Below the pieces are notes generated by a model, which was not told where the DNA came from, did not search any database, and saw only the letters and a program-made list of their open reading frames with translations. DNA of 14,652 nucleotides from Candidatus Magasanikiibacteriota bacterium. Its GTDB lineage: Bacteria > Patescibacteriota > Patescibacteriia > Magasanikbacterales > GWA2-37-8. Below are positions 1 to 6,617 of the stretch, in pieces (position 1 is the stretch's first letter; every line of letters begins with the position of its first letter). Made by a program: the position numbers and the translations under genes. Where the stretch lies: contig CAIOJG010000188.1 of assembly GCA_903858555.1 (NCBI GenBank), positions 1-14,652 on the forward strand, given 5' to 3'.

Positions 1-431
1 AAACTACTGTTACCGGTATTGAAATGTTTAACAAATCTTTGAAAGAAGGTCAGGCCGGTGACAACGCTGGTATCTTGTTGCGTGGCACCAAGAAAGAAGA
101 AGTAGAACGCGGTATGGTCTTGGCCAAACCAGGTTCAATCACTCCTCACACTGAATTCGAAGCTGAAGTTTACGTTTTGAGTAAAGAAGAAGGTGGTCGT
201 CATAAACCATTCTTCAAAGGTTATAAACCACAGTTCTATATCCGCACAACTGACGTTACTGGTGATGTATACGAATTGCCAGCAGGTGTAGAAATGGTTA
301 TGCCAGGCGATACTGTAAACATCAAAGTAAAATTGATCAACCCAGTAGCTATGGAAGAAAAGATGAACTTCGCTATTCGCGAAGGTGGTCGTACCGTAGG
401 CTCTGGTGTAGTAGTAAAAATTATCAAATAA
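1..431 (+). CDS. tuf: Elongation factor Tu, C-terminal part (5' end outside window)
   Basis: EF-Tu is the GTPase that delivers aminoacyl-tRNA to the ribosomal A site. The reading frame is open from base 3 and encodes the last 142 residues, roughly the end of domain II and all of domain III of the ~394-residue family. Recognisable blocks are [33 protein letters not shown] and the terminal [15 protein letters not shown]. The GTPase domain lies outside the window, so nothing can be said about its nucleotide-binding motifs. It ends with TAA and is followed by rpsJ on the same strand. That fits the common str-operon layout (rpsL-rpsG-fusA-tuf) running into the S10 cluster, although the upstream genes are not visible. 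Identification is secure; a selenocysteine- or tRNA-specific paralogue is unlikely given the strict EF-Tu conservation. Confidence 0.98.
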   Translation, partial: TTVTGIEMFNKSLKEGQAGDNAGILLRGTKKEEVERGMVLAKPGSITPHTEFEAEVYVLSKEEGGRHKPFFKGYKPQFYIRTTDVTGDVYELPAGVEMVMPGDTVNIKVKLINPVAMEEKMNFAIREGGRTVGSGVVVKIIK

Positions 432-439
432 ATTACTGG

Positions 440-466
440 GGGAGGCGTTTAATCGCGCCTCCCTTT
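440..466 (+). terminator. GC-rich hairpin between tuf and rpsJ
   Basis: GGGAGGCG at 440-447 pairs perfectly with CGCCTCCC at 456-463 around an 8-base loop, nine bases after the tuf stop. Only three T follow directly (464-466), with another short T run at 477-480. It may be a weak or partial intrinsic terminator, or a processing or stability hairpin that lowers read-through from tuf into rpsJ. A full stop here would leave rpsJ without a visible promoter, so partial termination is more likely. Confidence 0.6.
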
Positions 467-509
467 GTAGTCGTTCTTTTATTAGCTCTTTAATCATATT
501 TTAAATAAC

Positions 510-845
510 ATGACAACTGCAAATCCAATTAAAAAAGAAGAAGGCACTCGCATCCGTATTAAAATCCGCGCTTACGACAATCGCGTGATTGACCAGGCTA
601 CCAAGACTATCATCGATACTGCTATGAGAAACGATGCAAAAGTTGTTGGCCCAGTACCTTTGCCTACTGAAAAGACCAAATTCACTGTCAACCGTTCTAC
701 TTTCGTCCACAAAGACGCTCGTGAACAGTTTGAAATGCGCGTACACAAACGTTTGATTGACATTATGAATGCCACTCCAAAATGTGTAGACGCTTTGATG
801 AGTTTGAACTTGCCAGCTGGTGTCGACGTGGAAATCAAAATGTAG
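510..845 (+). CDS. rpsJ: 30S ribosomal protein S10
   Basis: S10 is a head protein of the 30S subunit and, as NusE in some bacteria, also joins the NusB antitermination complex. The 111-residue product carries the S10 fold signatures [18 protein letters not shown] (residues 14-31) and [17 protein letters not shown], and ends with the typical [19 protein letters not shown]. It is slightly longer than the ~103-residue norm because of a short charged N-terminus (residues 2-12). No Shine-Dalgarno motif precedes the ATG; the upstream bases are AT-rich. It stops with TAG, the only TAG among the ribosomal genes here. S10 normally leads directly into rplC, but here a 352-base leader with its own promoter separates them, so rpsJ may belong transcriptionally to the tuf side. 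Confidence 0.97.
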   Translation: MTTANPIKKEEGTRIRIKIRAYDNRVIDQATKTIIDTAMRNDAKVVGPVPLPTEKTKFTVNRSTFVHKDAREQFEMRVHKRLIDIMNATPKCVDALMSLNLPAGVDVEIKM

Positions 846-864
846 TTGTCAAAAGTATTGACAA
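846..864. repeat. 7-base inverted repeat overlapping the rplC -35 box
   Basis: TTGTCAA (846-852) and TTGACAA (858-864) are perfect inverted copies separated by five bases. The right arm is the -35 hexamer plus one base. The site begins just after the rpsJ stop. It could be an operator for a dimeric repressor, or a chance palindrome arising from the consensus -35. Confidence 0.4.
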
Positions 865-886
865 ACAAGTATTTTTGTGCTACAAT
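858..886 (+). promoter_or_regulatory. Sigma70-type promoter of the rplC leader
   Basis: A consensus -35 TTGACA (858-863), a 17-base spacer and a -10 TACAAT (881-886) form a near-ideal housekeeping promoter. The transcript would start near 892-894, immediately downstream of rpsJ, giving a leader of about 300 bases before rplC. This implies that the S10-spc operon is driven independently of tuf-rpsJ. Confidence 0.85.
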
Positions 887-1096
887 TAGCACCATAAAAC
901 CTATCAGGCCAAGTAAATAAGATTTGTCCCCATTTTTATTGGGGGAAAAACAAAAAACATTTACACAGCTTTCAGACAGGTTTCAGGAGAAACGATTTTG
1001 AAAATAAAAAACTAGAGCCATTCTTAAAACAGTTTATTGCGAATTTTTGCGATAGACAAAGTCTTATTTGGTGAAAGCCAGATTAGACAAAGAAGG

Positions 1097-1148
1097 CTAG
1101 AAGCAAGAGCACTGCCGTATTATACAGTGTTATCGCTTCTAGTTTTTT
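1097..1148 (+). terminator. Attenuator-like intrinsic terminator upstream of rplC
   Basis: An 8-base perfect outer stem, CTAGAAGC (1097-1104) with GCTTCTAG (1135-1142), is followed at once by six T (1143-1148). The 30-base loop holds a second hairpin, CACTG (1110-1114) with CAGTG (1125-1129). It lies 49 bases before the rplC ATG and about 200 bases after the promoter. It would therefore stop most transcripts unless refolded, as in an attenuator. The upstream AGCC (1076-1079) can pair with GGCT (1095-1098) and compete with the base of the stem, which gives one candidate antiterminator. Confidence 0.75.
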
Positions 1149-1175
1149 GTTAAATAAATTATTAATTTAAGTTAT

Positions 1176-1195
1176 CTTCCCAATCCATAGGGAAG
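1176..1195 (+). promoter_or_regulatory. Hairpin sequestering the rplC ribosome-binding site
   Basis: CTTCCC (1176-1181) pairs with GGGAAG (1190-1195) around the loop AATCCATA, ending two bases before the ATG at 1198. The right arm is the only purine-rich Shine-Dalgarno-like sequence in front of any ribosomal gene in this window, so the stem would hide it. This suggests translational control of rplC. The SD spacing to the ATG at 1198 is tight, while the ATG at 1213 would be too far away. Confidence 0.55.
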
Positions 1196-1197
1196 CA

Positions 1198-1959
1198 ATG
1201 ACCAAAACACATATGAAATTCATTTTAGGAAAGAAAATCGGAATGACACAGGTGTTCTTGCCATCAGGTGAGGTAGTACCGGTAACTCGTGTAGTAGCTG
1301 GTCCATGTCCTGTCGTGTTAGTAAAAGGAAAAGAACAAGCTATTCAGCTTGGTTTTGGCGATAAAAAAGAATTTCGTTTAAATCAGCCAGAAGCGGGTCA
1401 TCTGAAAGGTTTGACTCCAGTGGCGATTTTGAGAGAATTTAAAGTAGAAAAAACAGACGGGATTACCCGCGGTGACCAAGTAACTTTGGATACTTTTAGC
1501 GTTGGCGACACAATCGCAGTGATTGGTACTTCCAAAGGTAAAGGTTTTGCCGGTGTAGTTAAACGTCATCATTTCCGCGGTGGTCCAGCATCTCACGGTC
1601 ATAAAGACAACTTGCGTGCCCCTGGTTCCATTGGTGCCGGTGGTGTACAGCGTGTTTTCAAAGGTATGCGTATGGCTGGTCGTATGGGTGGTGATCGCGT
1701 TACAATTCACAATCTTGAAGTAGTGGAAATTCACCCAGAGACAAATGAAATCTATATCAAAGGTGCGGTTCCAGGTGGACGCAATGGTTATTTGACCATC
1801 TTTGGTGAAGGTGAATTGAAAATTTCAAAACATGATGTTAAAGAAGAAGTAAAAATTCCAGAAATTTTGCCAGAAGTAGAACCGGAAATGGTACCGGAAG
1901 TGGCTCCAGCGGAAGTCGTCGCTGAGAATGTGGTGGAAGAAGTTGCGACAAACGCTTAA
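1198..1959 (+). CDS. rplC: 50S ribosomal protein L3 with acidic C-terminal tail
   Basis: L3 is an early-assembly 50S protein that reaches towards the peptidyl-transferase centre. The conserved FILGKKIGMTQVF start (residues 8-20), TSKGKGFAGVVKRHHF (111-126) and APGSIG...RVFKGMRMAGRMGGDRVT (141-169) are all present. The family is usually ~205-215 residues, but this one has 253. The extra ~43 residues (about 211-253) are an acidic, Pro/Glu/Val-rich tail with loose repeats such as PEILPEVEPEMVPEVAP. Two starts are possible: the ATG at 1198, which has a GGGAAG motif just upstream, or the ATG at 1213, which gives the canonical MKFILGKK N-terminus. I chose 1198 because of the SD-like motif. It is the first gene after the long leader and lies 11 bases before rplD. 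Confidence 0.97.
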   Translation: MTKTHMKFILGKKIGMTQVFLPSGEVVPVTRVVAGPCPVVLVKGKEQAIQLGFGDKKEFRLNQPEAGHLKGLTPVAILREFKVEKTDGITRGDQVTLDTFSVGDTIAVIGTSKGKGFAGVVKRHHFRGGPASHGHKDNLRAPGSIGAGGVQRVFKGMRMAGRMGGDRVTIHNLEVVEIHPETNEIYIKGAVPGGRNGYLTIFGEGELKISKHDVKEEVKIPEILPEVEPEMVPEVAPAEVVAENVVEEVATNA

Positions 1960-1970
1960 AATATTTTTAT

Positions 1971-2600
1971 ATGAAAATTAAAGTTTACAATTTGGCTGGA
2001 AAAGAAACTGGTGAAATGGAATTGAACGATACTGTGTTTGGTGTCAAAGCTAAACCGGAAATGGTTCACCAAGTATTTGTTCAGCAGACAAACAACCAAC
2101 GCGAACCTTGGGCTGATACCAAAAACCGCGGTGAAGTAAGTGGTGGTGGTAAAAAACCTTGGCAGCAAAAAGGCACTGGTCGTGCTCGTCACGGCTCTAT
2201 TCGTTCTCCAATTTGGAAGGGCGGTGGTGTAGCTTTTGGTCCTTTAACAGACCGCAACTATAAAACTAAGATCAACAAAAAAACTCGTCAAGCTGCTATC
2301 CGTATGTGTTTGTCCGACAAAGCAATGAGTGGCAACCTATTGGTAGTTGAAGATTTCAAGTTTGCCGATGCTAAAACTAAATTATTTGCAGCTGCTTTGA
2401 AAACCATGCCAACCAAAATGAAAAAGTTTTTGGTATTGACTGGCGCTAAAGATGACGCAGTAATGCGAATGACCATGAACTTGAAAACTGTAAAAACTTT
2501 GCGCGCACAAGATTCCAACGTAATGGATCTTTTGGCCAAAGGTGTAATCTTAACTTCCAAAGACGGTATCAAAAAGTTGGAAGAAGTTTTTGGGAAATAA
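1971..2600 (+). CDS. rplD: 50S ribosomal protein L4
   Basis: L4 is a primary 23S rRNA binder whose long loop lines the exit tunnel constriction. In many bacteria it also represses its own operon. The 209-residue length is normal. The extended loop is seen at residues ~45-92, with KKPWQQKGTGRARHGSIRSP and IWKGGGVAFGP, followed by the globular C-terminal half that would bind rRNA. No Shine-Dalgarno motif precedes the ATG; the 11-base gap after rplC is A/T only apart from the start itself. Because the operon has a structured leader upstream of rplC, L4 is the natural candidate for a feedback regulator. That is inference from the E. coli precedent and is not shown by this sequence. Confidence 0.98.
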   Translation: MKIKVYNLAGKETGEMELNDTVFGVKAKPEMVHQVFVQQTNNQREPWADTKNRGEVSGGGKKPWQQKGTGRARHGSIRSPIWKGGGVAFGPLTDRNYKTKINKKTRQAAIRMCLSDKAMSGNLLVVEDFKFADAKTKLFAAALKTMPTKMKKFLVLTGAKDDAVMRMTMNLKTVKTLRAQDSNVMDLLAKGVILTSKDGIKKLEEVFGK

Positions 2601-2623
2601 TTTATTTTATAAAGTTTTAAAAT

Positions 2624-3145
2624 ATGGGATTACTTGATAGATGGTCAAAGAAGAGTGAGACTGAACGTTTGGAAAAAACTTCTGATAAAAAAACTACAGT
2701 GAAAGCTGCAGAAAAAACAGAAGAAAAGAAAGCTCCAGCTTCTAAGGCTAAAAAAACAACTGCTAAAACAGCCGCCAAAAAATCTACTAAAACTGTAGTT
2801 TCTGAAGTAGTTTCTGAAAATGTTGAAACTGCTGAAGTAAAACCAGCTGCTAAAGGCAAAAAGTTTATCAACGCGATATTACTCAAAGCTTTGGTAACTG
2901 AAAAATCCGCTATTGGTCAAAGTAGTAACAAATATTCTTTCATTATCAAAAATTCTGCCAACAAAGCGGTTGTTGCTAAAGCAGTGTTTGATGAATATGG
3001 TGTAAAACCAGTGAAAGTAAATGTAGTAAATGTTCAGGGTAAAGCAGTGCGCTACGGACGCAGTCAAGGAAAACGTAGTGATTACAAGAAAGCGATTGTT
3101 ACTTTGCCAAAAGGCAAGACTATCGTTATTCACGAAGGCGTCTAA
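2624..3145 (+). CDS. rplW: 50S ribosomal protein L23 with ~83-residue N-terminal extension
   Basis: L23 sits at the polypeptide exit and docks trigger factor, SRP and the Sec translocon. The canonical domain begins near residue 84 (ILLKALVTEKSA) and runs through YGVKPVKVNVVNVQGKAVRYGRSQGKRSDYKKAIVTL to the end, about 90 residues. The preceding ~83 residues are extra. They begin with a short amphipathic MGLLDRW and continue as a Lys/Ala/Thr/Glu-rich, low-complexity stretch with no predicted fold. The start at 2624 is the first in-frame ATG after rplD (gap 23 bases), and codon use is continuous with the core, so I regard the extension as genuine. The only in-frame alternative would leave the core without a nearby ATG. 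Similar extended L23 proteins occur in reduced genomes, but I cannot verify homology here. Confidence 0.95.
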   Translation: MGLLDRWSKKSETERLEKTSDKKTTVKAAEKTEEKKAPASKAKKTTAKTAAKKSTKTVVSEVVSENVETAEVKPAAKGKKFINAILLKALVTEKSAIGQSSNKYSFIIKNSANKAVVAKAVFDEYGVKPVKVNVVNVQGKAVRYGRSQGKRSDYKKAIVTLPKGKTIVIHEGV

Positions 3146-3168
3146 TTTTGAAAAATATTCTATAAATT

Positions 3169-4017
3169 ATGCCGATTAAAATCTACAAACCAACCACTCC
3201 CGGCCGTCGCAAAAGTAGTGTTGACGCCTTTGCTGGTGTTACCAAATTCGAACCGGAGAAGTCGTTGATTACAATTTTAAAGAAAAATGCTGGTCGCAAC
3301 AACCAAGGTAAAATCACTGTACGTCACCAAGGTGGTGGGGTAAAGCGTTATTACCGTATGGTGGATTTCAAACAAACTAAGTTTGATATGCCAGCAACTG
3401 TTATTGCTATCGAATACGATCCAAACCGCGGTCCTCGTTTGGCTTTGGTTGAATATACCGACAAGACTCGTGCTTACGTTATCTGCCCAGATGATTTGAA
3501 TGTTGGCGATACCGTGATGTCTTCTGACAAAGCAATTGATGCTAAAGTTGGAAACCGCATGAAGTTGGTAGATATCCCAGTTGGTTTATTTGTTTACAAC
3601 ATTGAAATGACTCCTGGCAAAGGCGGACAGTTGGTTCGTGGTGCTGGTTTGTCTGCTCAGTTTACCGGTATTGAAGGTGAATATGCTCAGATCCGCTTGC
3701 CTTCCGGTGAGACTCGTTTGATCCGCAAATCTTGTGCAGCCAACATTGGTGTGGTTGGAAATTCCGACCATCGTTTGGTTCGTTACGGAAAAGCTGGTCG
3801 TATGCGTTTACGCGGTATTCGTCCACGTGTGAAGGGTAAGAACATGAACCCAGTAGATCACCCGCACGGTGGTGGTGAAGGTCACTCTCCGATTGGTCAG
3901 AAACGTGGTCCTCGCACTGTTTACGGAAAAGCCGCTCGCGGTGTCCGCACTCGCAGTCCAAAGAAATGGAGTAACAAATTCATCGTCAGTCCACGTAAGA
4001 ATAAACTAACCAAATAA
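3169..4017 (+). CDS. rplB: 50S ribosomal protein L2
   Basis: L2 is among the most conserved 50S proteins and is needed for subunit association and peptidyl-transferase activity. The 282-residue product matches the family length (~275). It contains the N-terminal [12 protein letters not shown], the OB-fold block [17 protein letters not shown], and the C-terminal [20 protein letters not shown]. Its H233 corresponds to the critical histidine (H229 in E. coli). The C-terminus [12 protein letters not shown] is also typical. The gap to rpsS is only 4 bases. There is no SD before the ATG. Nothing is unusual apart from a short Lys-rich end. Confidence 0.99.
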   Translation: MPIKIYKPTTPGRRKSSVDAFAGVTKFEPEKSLITILKKNAGRNNQGKITVRHQGGGVKRYYRMVDFKQTKFDMPATVIAIEYDPNRGPRLALVEYTDKTRAYVICPDDLNVGDTVMSSDKAIDAKVGNRMKLVDIPVGLFVYNIEMTPGKGGQLVRGAGLSAQFTGIEGEYAQIRLPSGETRLIRKSCAANIGVVGNSDHRLVRYGKAGRMRLRGIRPRVKGKNMNPVDHPHGGGEGHSPIGQKRGPRTVYGKAARGVRTRSPKKWSNKFIVSPRKNKLTK

Positions 4018-4021
4018 CCTT

Positions 4022-4357
4022 ATGACAAGAAGTTTAAAAAAAGGTCTATACGTTGATCCACGTGTTGCCAGCAAAGTGGCTAAAGTAAAAGATAGTGGTA
4101 AAAAAACTCCTATCAAAACTTGGTCCCGCGCTTGTGTCATCACTCCGGAGATGGTTGGTGTTACTTTCCAAGTACACAACGGCAAAGATTTCCTTAGTGT
4201 GTACGTTGACGAAAATATGGTTGGTCACCGTTTGGGAGAATTTTCTCCAACCAAGAAATTTGTTCGTCACGGTGGTAAGATGGCTAAAGAACAGGAATCT
4301 GCTGCCGCTGCTTCCGCCGCACCAAAGGCTGCGCCAAAAGCTGCCGCTAAGAAATAA
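4022..4357 (+). CDS. rpsS: 30S ribosomal protein S19 with Ala/Lys tail
   Basis: S19 is a 30S head protein near the A-site finger and bridge B1. Residues 1-87 are canonical: [38 protein letters not shown] and [14 protein letters not shown]. The remaining ~24 residues (88-111) are an Ala/Pro/Lys repeat-like tail, while family members usually stop near 92. S19 C-termini face the decoding region in ribosome structures, so the tail could be exposed to tRNA. That is inference. The gene follows rplB by 4 bases and has no Shine-Dalgarno sequence, only the bases ATAACCTT before the ATG. Confidence 0.98.
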   Translation: MTRSLKKGLYVDPRVASKVAKVKDSGKKTPIKTWSRACVITPEMVGVTFQVHNGKDFLSVYVDENMVGHRLGEFSPTKKFVRHGGKMAKEQESAAAASAAPKAAPKAAAKK

Positions 4358-4383
4358 TTTAAAGATTAAAGTTTTTAAAAAAT

Positions 4384-4746
4384 ATGGCAGTCACAGCAAA
4401 ATTAAGTTTCTTAAGAATGAGTCCACGCAAAGTGCGCTTGGTCGCAGATTTGATCCGTGGCAAAAGAGTAGTCAAGGCTTTGGAGATTTTATCTTTGTCC
4501 AGAAAAGCCGCTGCTCGTCCTTTGGTTAAATTGCTCAATTCCGCAATCGCCAATGCCAAACACAACAATAAGTTGGAAGTGGAAAATTTGGTGTTAAAAA
4601 CTATTATGGTTGATGGTGGTCCAATGTTGAAACGTTGGATGCCAAAAGCTCATGGTCGTGCTACTCCAATCCGCGAAAGAACTGCACACATCACAATGGA
4701 ATTGCTCGAATTCGTACCAGTTGCTAAAAAGAAAACTACTAAATAA
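4384..4746 (+). CDS. rplV: 50S ribosomal protein L22
   Basis: L22 spans the 50S subunit, and its beta-hairpin forms the exit-tunnel constriction together with L4. The 120 residues contain RMSPRKVRLVADLIRGK (residues 11-27), AIANAKHNNKLEVENL (55-70) and the tunnel hairpin region RWMPKAHGRATPIRERTAHITM. The length is a little above the ~110 norm because of a short Lys/Thr C-terminus. The start is the first in-frame ATG, preceded by an A/T-only run with no SD. It lies between rpsS (26-base gap) and rpsC (8-base gap), the standard position. Confidence 0.98.
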   Translation: MAVTAKLSFLRMSPRKVRLVADLIRGKRVVKALEILSLSRKAAARPLVKLLNSAIANAKHNNKLEVENLVLKTIMVDGGPMLKRWMPKAHGRATPIRERTAHITMELLEFVPVAKKKTTK

Positions 4747-4754
4747 TTTATTCT

Positions 4755-5471
4755 ATGGGACACAAAGTACACCCGAAAATTCATCGCACACCTTTTATCT
4801 ACGCTTGGGATTCTAGATGGTTTGCTAAAAAAGAATTGTATCCTACATTCTTGGAGCAAGAAATAAAAATTCGCGCACTTTTGGCTACCAAATTAAAGGA
4901 AGCTGGAATTGACGCTGTTTCTATCGAACGCAATCCAAAAGAATTGACTGTTACTATCTTGGCCGCTAAACCAGGTGTAGTGATTGGCCGCAGTGGTCAG
5001 GGACTTGAATTGATCCGCAAAGAAATTGAAAAAAAGATTTTACAGTTCAAGACAAAAGTAAAATTGAACATCGTCGCGGTTGCAAACCCAGCTTTGTCTT
5101 CACAGATTGTGGCTCAAGGTATGGCTTCCGAGATTGAACGCCGTATGCCTTTCCGTCGTGTAATGAAACAAGCGATGGAAAAAGTAATGAATGCTGGCGG
5201 TCAAGGTGTGAAATTGATTATCTCTGGTCGTCTAAACGGTGCTGAAATTGCTCGTAAAGAAACTATGGGTTCCGGAAAAATGTCTTTGATTACTTTGCGC
5301 AGTGATGTGGATTACGCCAATGTTGAAGCGCAAACTATTTACGGAAAAATTGGTATCAAGGTCTGGATTTATAAAGGTGAAGCTTTTGGCCGTCGAGATA
5401 AATTTGCCAAAAAAGAAGAAGCTAAAGCCGCCCCTGCCCCAATTGCTGGCAGACAGGAAAAAACTAAATAA
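4755..5471 (+). CDS. rpsC: 30S ribosomal protein S3
   Basis: S3 lines the mRNA entry channel of the 30S subunit and takes part in mRNA unwinding. The start MGHKVHP is diagnostic. A type II KH domain carries the GxxG loop at residues 78-81 ([13 protein letters not shown]), and the C-terminal S3 domain shows [13 protein letters not shown] and [25 protein letters not shown]. The 238-residue length fits the family; the last ~20 residues are a Lys/Ala/Pro tail. The N-terminus, [20 protein letters not shown], is divergent but in register. It follows rplV by 8 bases with the pyrimidine-rich ATTCT before its ATG. Confidence 0.98.
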   Translation: MGHKVHPKIHRTPFIYAWDSRWFAKKELYPTFLEQEIKIRALLATKLKEAGIDAVSIERNPKELTVTILAAKPGVVIGRSGQGLELIRKEIEKKILQFKTKVKLNIVAVANPALSSQIVAQGMASEIERRMPFRRVMKQAMEKVMNAGGQGVKLIISGRLNGAEIARKETMGSGKMSLITLRSDVDYANVEAQTIYGKIGIKVWIYKGEAFGRRDKFAKKEEAKAAPAPIAGRQEKTK

Positions 5472-5485
5472 GCTTTTCAAATTTT

Positions 5486-5899
5486 ATGTTGTTACCAAAA
5501 AAAGTTAAACACAGAAAATGGCAAAAAGGCCGCGGACGTTTCCGTGGTGTAGCTACTCGTACCAACTTCATCGCTTTTGGTGAATTCGGTCTCAAGAGTA
5601 CTACTGGTGGTTGGATGTCCAGTCGTCAGATTGAATCCGCTCGTCGTGTTTTGACTCGTTATGTAAAACGCGGTGGTAAAATCTGGATTCGCATTTTCCC
5701 AGATCGTCCAGTTACTAAAAAAGGTAATGAAGTGCCAATGGGTGGAGGAAAAGGTTCTCCAGATCATTATGTAGCTGTTATCAAGCCAGGAACTGTCATG
5801 TTTGAAATGGGTGGTATCACCCGTGAATCTGCTAAGATTGCGATGGATTTGGCCGCAGACAAACTTGGTGTCAGAACAAAGTTTATTGAAAAGGTTTAA
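5486..5899 (+). CDS. rplP: 50S ribosomal protein L16
   Basis: L16 organises the A-site side of the 50S subunit and contacts tRNA. The 137 residues match the family length. Visible signatures are [11 protein letters not shown], the region [21 protein letters not shown] (in parts), [19 protein letters not shown] (47-65), [14 protein letters not shown] and [17 protein letters not shown]. The usual RGKATRGN segment reads RGVATRTN, a mild deviation. The next gene is rpsQ after 9 bases, so rpmC (L29), normally between L16 and S17, is absent from this position. The ATG follows CAAATTTT with no SD. Confidence 0.98.
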   Translation: MLLPKKVKHRKWQKGRGRFRGVATRTNFIAFGEFGLKSTTGGWMSSRQIESARRVLTRYVKRGGKIWIRIFPDRPVTKKGNEVPMGGGKGSPDHYVAVIKPGTVMFEMGGITRESAKIAMDLAADKLGVRTKFIEKV

Positions 5900-5908
5900 T
5901 GTATTTTT

Positions 5909-6226
5909 ATGCCAAAGAAAACAGCTACAAAAACTACTAAGGCAGTAAAAACTCCTAAAGTAGAAACAACTAAAGCCAAAAAAGTTTTTCGTGAATTTAT
6001 TGGTGTAGTTAAAAGCGCGGCGATGCAAAAAACCATCACTGTGCAAGTAAACAACATCAAGAAGCACGATAAATATCCAAAGAGTTTTACCGTTAGTCGC
6101 AAATATCATGTGCACGACGAAAAACAAGTAGCCAAAGTAGGAGACACTGTCCGTTTTGTAGAATGTCGTCCACTTTCCGCTACTAAACGCTGGCGCTTGG
6201 TTGAAGTTTTAAAAGTTAACGGTTAA
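5909..6226 (+). CDS. rpsQ: 30S ribosomal protein S17 with basic N-terminal extension
   Basis: S17 is a primary 16S rRNA-binding, OB-fold protein. The core starts at about residue 28 ([20 protein letters not shown]) and includes [36 protein letters not shown], the family signature. The first ~26 residues are Lys/Thr/Ala-rich low complexity and account for the 105-residue length against a usual ~85. The extension occupies the place where L29 would normally precede S17, but it shows no likeness to L29. No Shine-Dalgarno motif is present; the ATG follows TATTTTT. Confidence 0.97.
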   Translation: MPKKTATKTTKAVKTPKVETTKAKKVFREFIGVVKSAAMQKTITVQVNNIKKHDKYPKSFTVSRKYHVHDEKQVAKVGDTVRFVECRPLSATKRWRLVEVLKVNG

Positions 6227-6237
6227 TCGTTTTTCCT

Positions 6238-6609
6238 ATGATGCAACATCGTTCAATGATAAAGGTGGCCGATAATACCGGCGCCAAACTATTACAATGT
6301 ATTCGTGTTTTGGGCGGTTATAAAAAACGCTACGGCCAAACAGGAGACATTGTTACTTGTGTAGTTAAAGAAGCGGCTCCACACGGCACTGTCAAGAAAA
6401 GTGAAGTAGTGCACGCAGTAATTGTTCGCCAGCGCAAAGAAGTTCGTCGCGCTGATGGCACTTACATCCGTTTTGATGAAAACGCTGCAGTGATCGTAGA
6501 TCGCAAGAGCAAAGAACCAAAAGGTACTCGTATCTTTGGACCGGTAGCTCGCGAATTACGTACTAAAGGTTTCCAAAAAATTATTTCTTTAGCGCCCGAG
6601 GTGCTTTAA
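6238..6609 (+). CDS. rplN: 50S ribosomal protein L14
   Basis: L14 is a conserved beta-barrel protein at the subunit interface (bridges B5 and B8) and the target of the RsfS silencing factor in other bacteria. The 123-residue length is standard. Visible signatures are [19 protein letters not shown] (residues 9-27), [31 protein letters not shown], and [28 protein letters not shown] at the C-terminus (in parts). The first of two adjacent ATG codons aligns with the usual MIQ start. The gap from rpsQ is 11 bases with TTTTTCCT before the ATG. It is canonical throughout. Confidence 0.99.
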   Translation: MMQHRSMIKVADNTGAKLLQCIRVLGGYKKRYGQTGDIVTCVVKEAAPHGTVKKSEVVHAVIVRQRKEVRRADGTYIRFDENAAVIVDRKSKEPKGTRIFGPVARELRTKGFQKIISLAPEVL

Positions 6610-6617
6610 AATACTAA

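Larger units (their letters stand above)
893..1197 (+). promoter_or_regulatory. Long 5' leader of the S10-spc operon
   Basis: About 305 transcribed bases precede rplC with no ATG-initiated gene. Visible elements in order are a small hairpin CCCCA/TTGGGG (928-944), a GTTTC-AGGA-GAAAC stem-loop (981-994) with AGGAG spanning its loop and first stem base, a possible five-codon reading frame TTG-AAA-ATA-AAA-AAC-TAG (998-1015), the AGAC/GTCT mini-hairpin near 1053-1063, an attenuator-like terminator (1097-1148) and a start-proximal hairpin (1176-1195). In other bacteria r-protein operons are autoregulated by leader RNAs, for example by L4 in the E. coli S10 operon. That this leader works in the same way is inference. 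I recognise no known RNA family in it. A short independent ncRNA ending at 1148 is the alternative. Confidence 0.6.

Noticed and set aside
928..945. CCCCA/TTGGGG hairpin in the rplC leader as a terminator
   Set aside because: It is followed by A, not T, and the stem is only five pairs, so it is at most a small structural element.
893..1148. Leader region as tmRNA, RNase P RNA, SRP RNA or 6S RNA
   Set aside because: None of the conserved blocks that I know for these RNAs is visible.
5909..5985. S17 N-terminus as a fused remnant of L29
   Set aside because: The residues are Lys/Thr/Ala repeats without the helical L29 signature (such as an LR.EQFNLR-like block).
5492..6127. 211-codon minus-strand frame opposite rplP and rpsQ
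   Set aside because: It is low-complexity Phe/Ser/Thr-rich sequence, a shadow of conserved ribosomal genes with no initiation signals.
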